Both the position numbers and the translations under genes were made by a program. 10,122 nt of DNA, from positions 1 to 10,122 of the forward strand of contig JAGBUF010000074.1 of NCBI GenBank assembly GCA_017630975.1. Direction: 5' to 3'. Shown one piece after another: positions 8,145-10,122 of this stretch. The notes under the pieces were generated by a model. That model saw nothing but the letters and a program-made list of their open reading frames with translations, searched no databases and was not told the origin of the DNA. How positions within the stretch are numbered: the first letter of the stretch is position 1; every line of letters starts with the position of its first letter. This stretch comes from Paraprevotella sp. Its GTDB lineage: Bacteria; Bacteroidota; Bacteroidia; Bacteroidales; Bacteroidaceae.

Positions 8145-8252
8145 CATGTGTGACCGCAGACAAACATGTGTGTGACCGCAGACAGACATGCGTGTGACCG
8201 CAGACAGACATGTGTGTGACCGCAGACAAACATGCGTGTGACCGCAGACAAA
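8145..8252. repeat. five tandem copies of a 22-base repeat
   Basis: Five head-to-tail units lie at 8145-8164 (20 bases, lacking one GT), 8165-8186, 8187-8208, 8209-8230 and 8231-8252. Each begins CATG and contains the invariant core TGTGACCGCAGACA. Only two positions vary among the full units: T or C after CATG (T, C, T, C) and A or G before the final A (G, G, A, A). There are no unique spacers, so it is not a CRISPR array. A period of 22 is near two helical turns, so a protein could bind every copy from one face of the DNA. The array ends about 100 bases before the acyltransferase -7 box. It may be a set of operator sites or simply a variable-number minisatellite. Confidence 0.93.
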
Positions 8253-8349
8253 CGATAAAAAGTAAGTGCAAAAAAGTGTGGACTTGCGGGAGTAGACTCC
8301 GCTGTCTAATAAAAATGAAAAAAATAGTACATTCCATTATAAAAGTTTG

Positions 8350-8357
8350 TACTTTTG
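8350..8357 (+). promoter_or_regulatory. -7 box before the acyltransferase gene
   Basis: TACTTTTG matches TAnnTTTG exactly and ends 31 bases before ATG 8389. No clear TTTG lies 19-21 bases further upstream. The box sits within a small dyad, AAAAGT (8341-8346) and ACTTTT (8351-8356), which in AT-rich DNA may be chance. Its position rules out an upstream start at TTG 8347 and supports ATG 8389. Confidence 0.5.
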
Positions 8358-8388
8358 TCGTAGAGAAAAACGGGCGGAAAGGATTGCG

Positions 8389-9582
8389 ATGTTAAAAGTA
8401 AATATGATTTGGTCTAATAAAAAGAAAGAAAATCGTTTGCCTTACGATGATGTATTGCTGTCGAAAACGATAGATTGGCTAAGGTTTCCGATGGTTCTAT
8501 TGGTTATCTTTGTGCATAGCCAAGGACGAAACTATGTAAGTTTGTCTCCTTCTATTGGATTGGAAATGAGTGTTTTAGATTTTTATGATTATTTCCGAAA
8601 TTTCTTGTCGGTACAAATGGGGCGCGTGGCTGTTCCGGTCTTCTTCTTCATTTCAGGTTTCTTGTTCTTTTATAAAACGCGGGAATGGAATGTAAGTGCG
8701 TACTTGAGGAAAATGAAGAAACGCATCCTTACATTGATAGTGCCATATATTGTTTGGAATTTCAGTGATGTGTTGATTGTTACCGTCAAAAAACTTTTTG
8801 CTTTTATAATCAAAGGTAAACCGTTCAGCAATATTCTGGATTACTGGTCATCATTGGATTTGTATCGGATTTTATGGGACAATGTTACGTGGCCGCGTTA
8901 TGAGGCAGTGAATTGGTTGGGGGTGGAAACGTATATGTCCGGTCCGGCAAATATTCCGTTGTGGTTCTTGAGGGATTTGATTGTGGTGTGTGTATTGGCT
9001 CCAATTGTATATCTTGTGGTGAAACGTGCAGGGCGTTGGGGGTTGTTGGTCTTAGGATTGGCTTATGCCTCAAAAGTATGGCTTCAATGGCCCGGTTTCA
9101 GTATAGAAGCAATGTTTTTCTTCAGTTGGGGAGCCTATTTCAGCGTGCATGAGAAGAACTTTGTGGAATGGTTCAGGGCTGTCAGCATTCCGTGTTATAT
9201 TTTAGCTCCGCTGTTGGCGATGGTATTTACCCTATGTCATGGTAAGACGTTACTTCCCGTTCAATATCTGAATGGCTTGTTTATCGCAACATCGTTGGTT
9301 GCGGCAATAAACCTGTCGTCGTCACTCCTACGTTCGGGAAAGACAAAAGTTGTTCCGTTATTGGCTCAGAGCAGTTTCTTTATTTATGCTCTTCATGAGG
9401 TTGATATTTTGCCGGAAATAAAGCGGTTTTGTTCGAAGATATTTCCGCAAGATCAACTTTGGGCGCTGACTTTGGATTATGTGTTTGTACCCGTAATTAC
9501 TGCAGCAATTTGTGTATTGATATATTGGTTTATTAAGAAGTTTGTACCCGCTTTATTAGTACCTCTTACGGGAGGAAGGTAG
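8389..9582 (+). CDS. acyltransferase-3 family integral membrane protein
   Basis: Members of this family (OafA/NodX type) move an acyl group, often acetyl, from the cytoplasmic side onto a surface carbohydrate such as O-antigen, capsule or peptidoglycan. The acceptor here is unknown. The 397-residue protein has a short charged N-terminus and then about ten hydrophobic segments. The family's first helix carries the LRFPMVLLVIFVHSQG segment (31-46), with conserved Arg32 and His43, eleven residues apart. AVPVFFFISGFLFFY (81-95) is the second characteristic segment. A basic loop LRKMKKRILTLIVPYIVWN follows at 106-124, then PLWFLRDL (190-197) and SFFIYALHE (329-337) near the C-terminus. The start at 8389 is chosen because the -7 box lies just upstream; Met at 8404 is an alternative. 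It stands alone, not in a polysaccharide cluster, between its own repeat-bearing upstream region and a terminator. The family is clear, the substrate is not. Confidence 0.9.
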   Translation: MLKVNMIWSNKKKENRLPYDDVLLSKTIDWLRFPMVLLVIFVHSQGRNYVSLSPSIGLEMSVLDFYDYFRNFLSVQMGRVAVPVFFFISGFLFFYKTREWNVSAYLRKMKKRILTLIVPYIVWNFSDVLIVTVKKLFAFIIKGKPFSNILDYWSSLDLYRILWDNVTWPRYEAVNWLGVETYMSGPANIPLWFLRDLIVVCVLAPIVYLVVKRAGRWGLLVLGLAYASKVWLQWPGFSIEAMFFFSWGAYFSVHEKNFVEWFRAVSIPCYILAPLLAMVFTLCHGKTLLPVQYLNGLFIATSLVAAINLSSSLLRSGKTKVVPLLAQSSFFIYALHEVDILPEIKRFCSKIFPQDQLWALTLDYVFVPVITAAICVLIYWFIKKFVPALLVPLTGGR

Positions 9583-9593
9583 AGATAAAATGA

Positions 9594-9632
9594 AAAGCGA
9601 TGAGAGATTCAGTATGTTACTCTCATCGCTTT
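9594..9632. terminator. bidirectional terminator between the acyltransferase gene and clpB
   Basis: AAAGCGATGAGAG (9594-9606) and CTCTCATCGCTTT (9620-9632) form a perfect 13-bp stem with a 13-base loop. The plus side continues TAATTT, and on the minus side TTTTCATTTTAT follows. It lies between convergent gene ends (9582 and 9639) and can serve both. Confidence 0.88.
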
Positions 9633-9638
9633 AATTTA

Positions 9639-10122
9639 TCAGTTGCTGAACGTCAAACCATCTGATGTGGCATCTACCATGATGGGACGTGTGCGGTCGA
9701 TATCTTGTGCCAAAAGTGTCTTGGACAAATCGTTCAACAAATAGCGTTGGATGGCTCTTTTTACCGGTCGGGCTCCAAACTCCGGGTTGTAGCCGGCATG
9801 GGCAAGGAAGTTGAGAGCATTCTCAGACAGTTGTAACGTAACGCCATTGGCTTCCAGCATCTTCGTTACTCCGTCAATCTGCAAACGAACCACTTGTTTG
9901 ATTTCTTCCTCATTGAGAGGGAGGAACATGATGGTCTCGTCGATACGATTGAGGAACTCTGGGCGAATGGTCTTTTTGAGCATGTTCATCACTTCTTCCT
10001 TGGTCTCTTCAATCAAGGTTTCGCGTGCCTCATGACTACTATCGGCAGTGAGCTTTTCAAACTGACTTTGGATGTAGCCGCTACCCAAATTGCTGGTCAT
10101 AATGATGATGGTCTTCTTGAAA
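9639..10122 (-). CDS. clpB: ATP-dependent chaperone ClpB, C-terminal part (partial)
   Basis: ClpB is a hexameric AAA+ disaggregase that pulls polypeptides out of aggregates together with DnaK. Only the last 160 or so residues are visible; the gene continues beyond the right edge, so the true start is outside the window. The fragment covers the end of the second ATPase domain: KKTIIIMTSNLGSGYIQ (beta strand with sensor-1 Asn), the RPEFLNRIDETIMFLPL stretch with the arginine finger region, and the sensor-2 motif YNPEFGARPVKRAIQRYL in the small C-terminal subdomain. These match ClpB rather than ClpA or ClpC in order and spacing. The stop is TGA at 9639-9641, next to a bidirectional terminator. 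No defects are seen in the visible part. Confidence 0.95.
   Translation of the reverse strand, partial: FKKTIIIMTSNLGSGYIQSQFEKLTADSSHEARETLIEETKEEVMNMLKKTIRPEFLNRIDETIMFLPLNEEEIKQVVRLQIDGVTKMLEANGVTLQLSENALNFLAHAGYNPEFGARPVKRAIQRYLLNDLSKTLLAQDIDRTRPIMVDATSDGLTFSN

Larger units (their letters stand above)
8008..8388. other. intergenic region upstream of the acyltransferase
   Basis: This is the rest of the 435-base gap between the GHL10 gene and the acyltransferase gene. It holds a repeat array (8145-8252) and a promoter box (8350-8357), described separately. The left part (8008-8144) and the part between array and promoter show no gene, hairpin or other signal that I can recognise. A minus-strand reading frame across the array (8337-8074) looks like a by-product of the repeats. 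Confidence 0.6.

Noticed and set aside
8145..8252. CRISPR array
   Set aside because: Units abut with no unique spacers between them, and no cas gene is in the window.
8074..8337. 87-codon minus-strand frame with a repetitive Cys/His-rich translation
   Set aside because: The repetitive peptide is produced by the 22-base DNA repeat. The frame is not supported by a promoter, and the period is not a multiple of three, so selection for the protein is unlikely.
8347..8388. TTG 8347 as start of the acyltransferase
   Set aside because: It overlaps the -7 box at 8350-8357, so a transcript from there could not contain it; ATG 8389 fits the family N-terminus.

Overview
The window looks like chromosomal DNA from Bacteroides or a close relative in the Bacteroidales. 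Three things point there. The upstream gaps carry the Bacteroidetes-type -7 box TAnnTTTG, three times at a short distance from a start codon. Shine-Dalgarno sequences are weak or absent. The gene families (Bacteroidetes-type LptE, a SecG with a long polar tail, a periplasmic GHL10 protein) fit the phylum. I cannot name the species from sequence alone. Most of the window is ordinary core genome. I see no prophage, insertion sequence, CRISPR array, tRNA or rRNA.

Layout. Bases 1-522 are a very AT-rich gap with no convincing gene. It may hold remnants of a tiny minus-strand ORF, and it ends in the promoter of the first operon. Bases 523-3393 are a plus-strand operon: a sigma-54 activator without a sensor domain, lptE (overlapping the activator's stop), a cytoplasmic TPR-like protein of unknown function, and secG, which probably also has its own promoter inside the preceding gene. 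A perfect palindrome (3421-3446) separates secG from the convergent uvrA (6285-3472). uvrA and a GHL10 glycoside-hydrolase-like gene (6460-7953) diverge from a 174-base gap that holds a promoter for each. A strong terminator closes the GHL10 gene. A 435-base gap follows, carrying five tandem copies of a 22-base repeat just upstream of an acyltransferase-3 membrane protein (8389-9582). A bidirectional terminator separates that gene from the 3' end of clpB, which runs off the right edge on the minus strand.

Functionally, the first operon joins envelope assembly (LptE for LPS delivery to the outer membrane, SecG for the Sec translocon) to a regulator that may respond to envelope needs. This is inferred from context only. 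UvrA (DNA repair) and ClpB (protein disaggregation) are stress housekeeping genes. The GHL10 protein and the acyltransferase are probably concerned with cell-surface polysaccharide or peptidoglycan.

No clear undescribed system is present. The items most worth a second look are the 22-base repeat array before the acyltransferase, the UvrA that lacks one CxxC of its first zinc module and has Asp for Gly in its second P-loop, and the sensorless sigma-54 activator fused by overlap to lptE.
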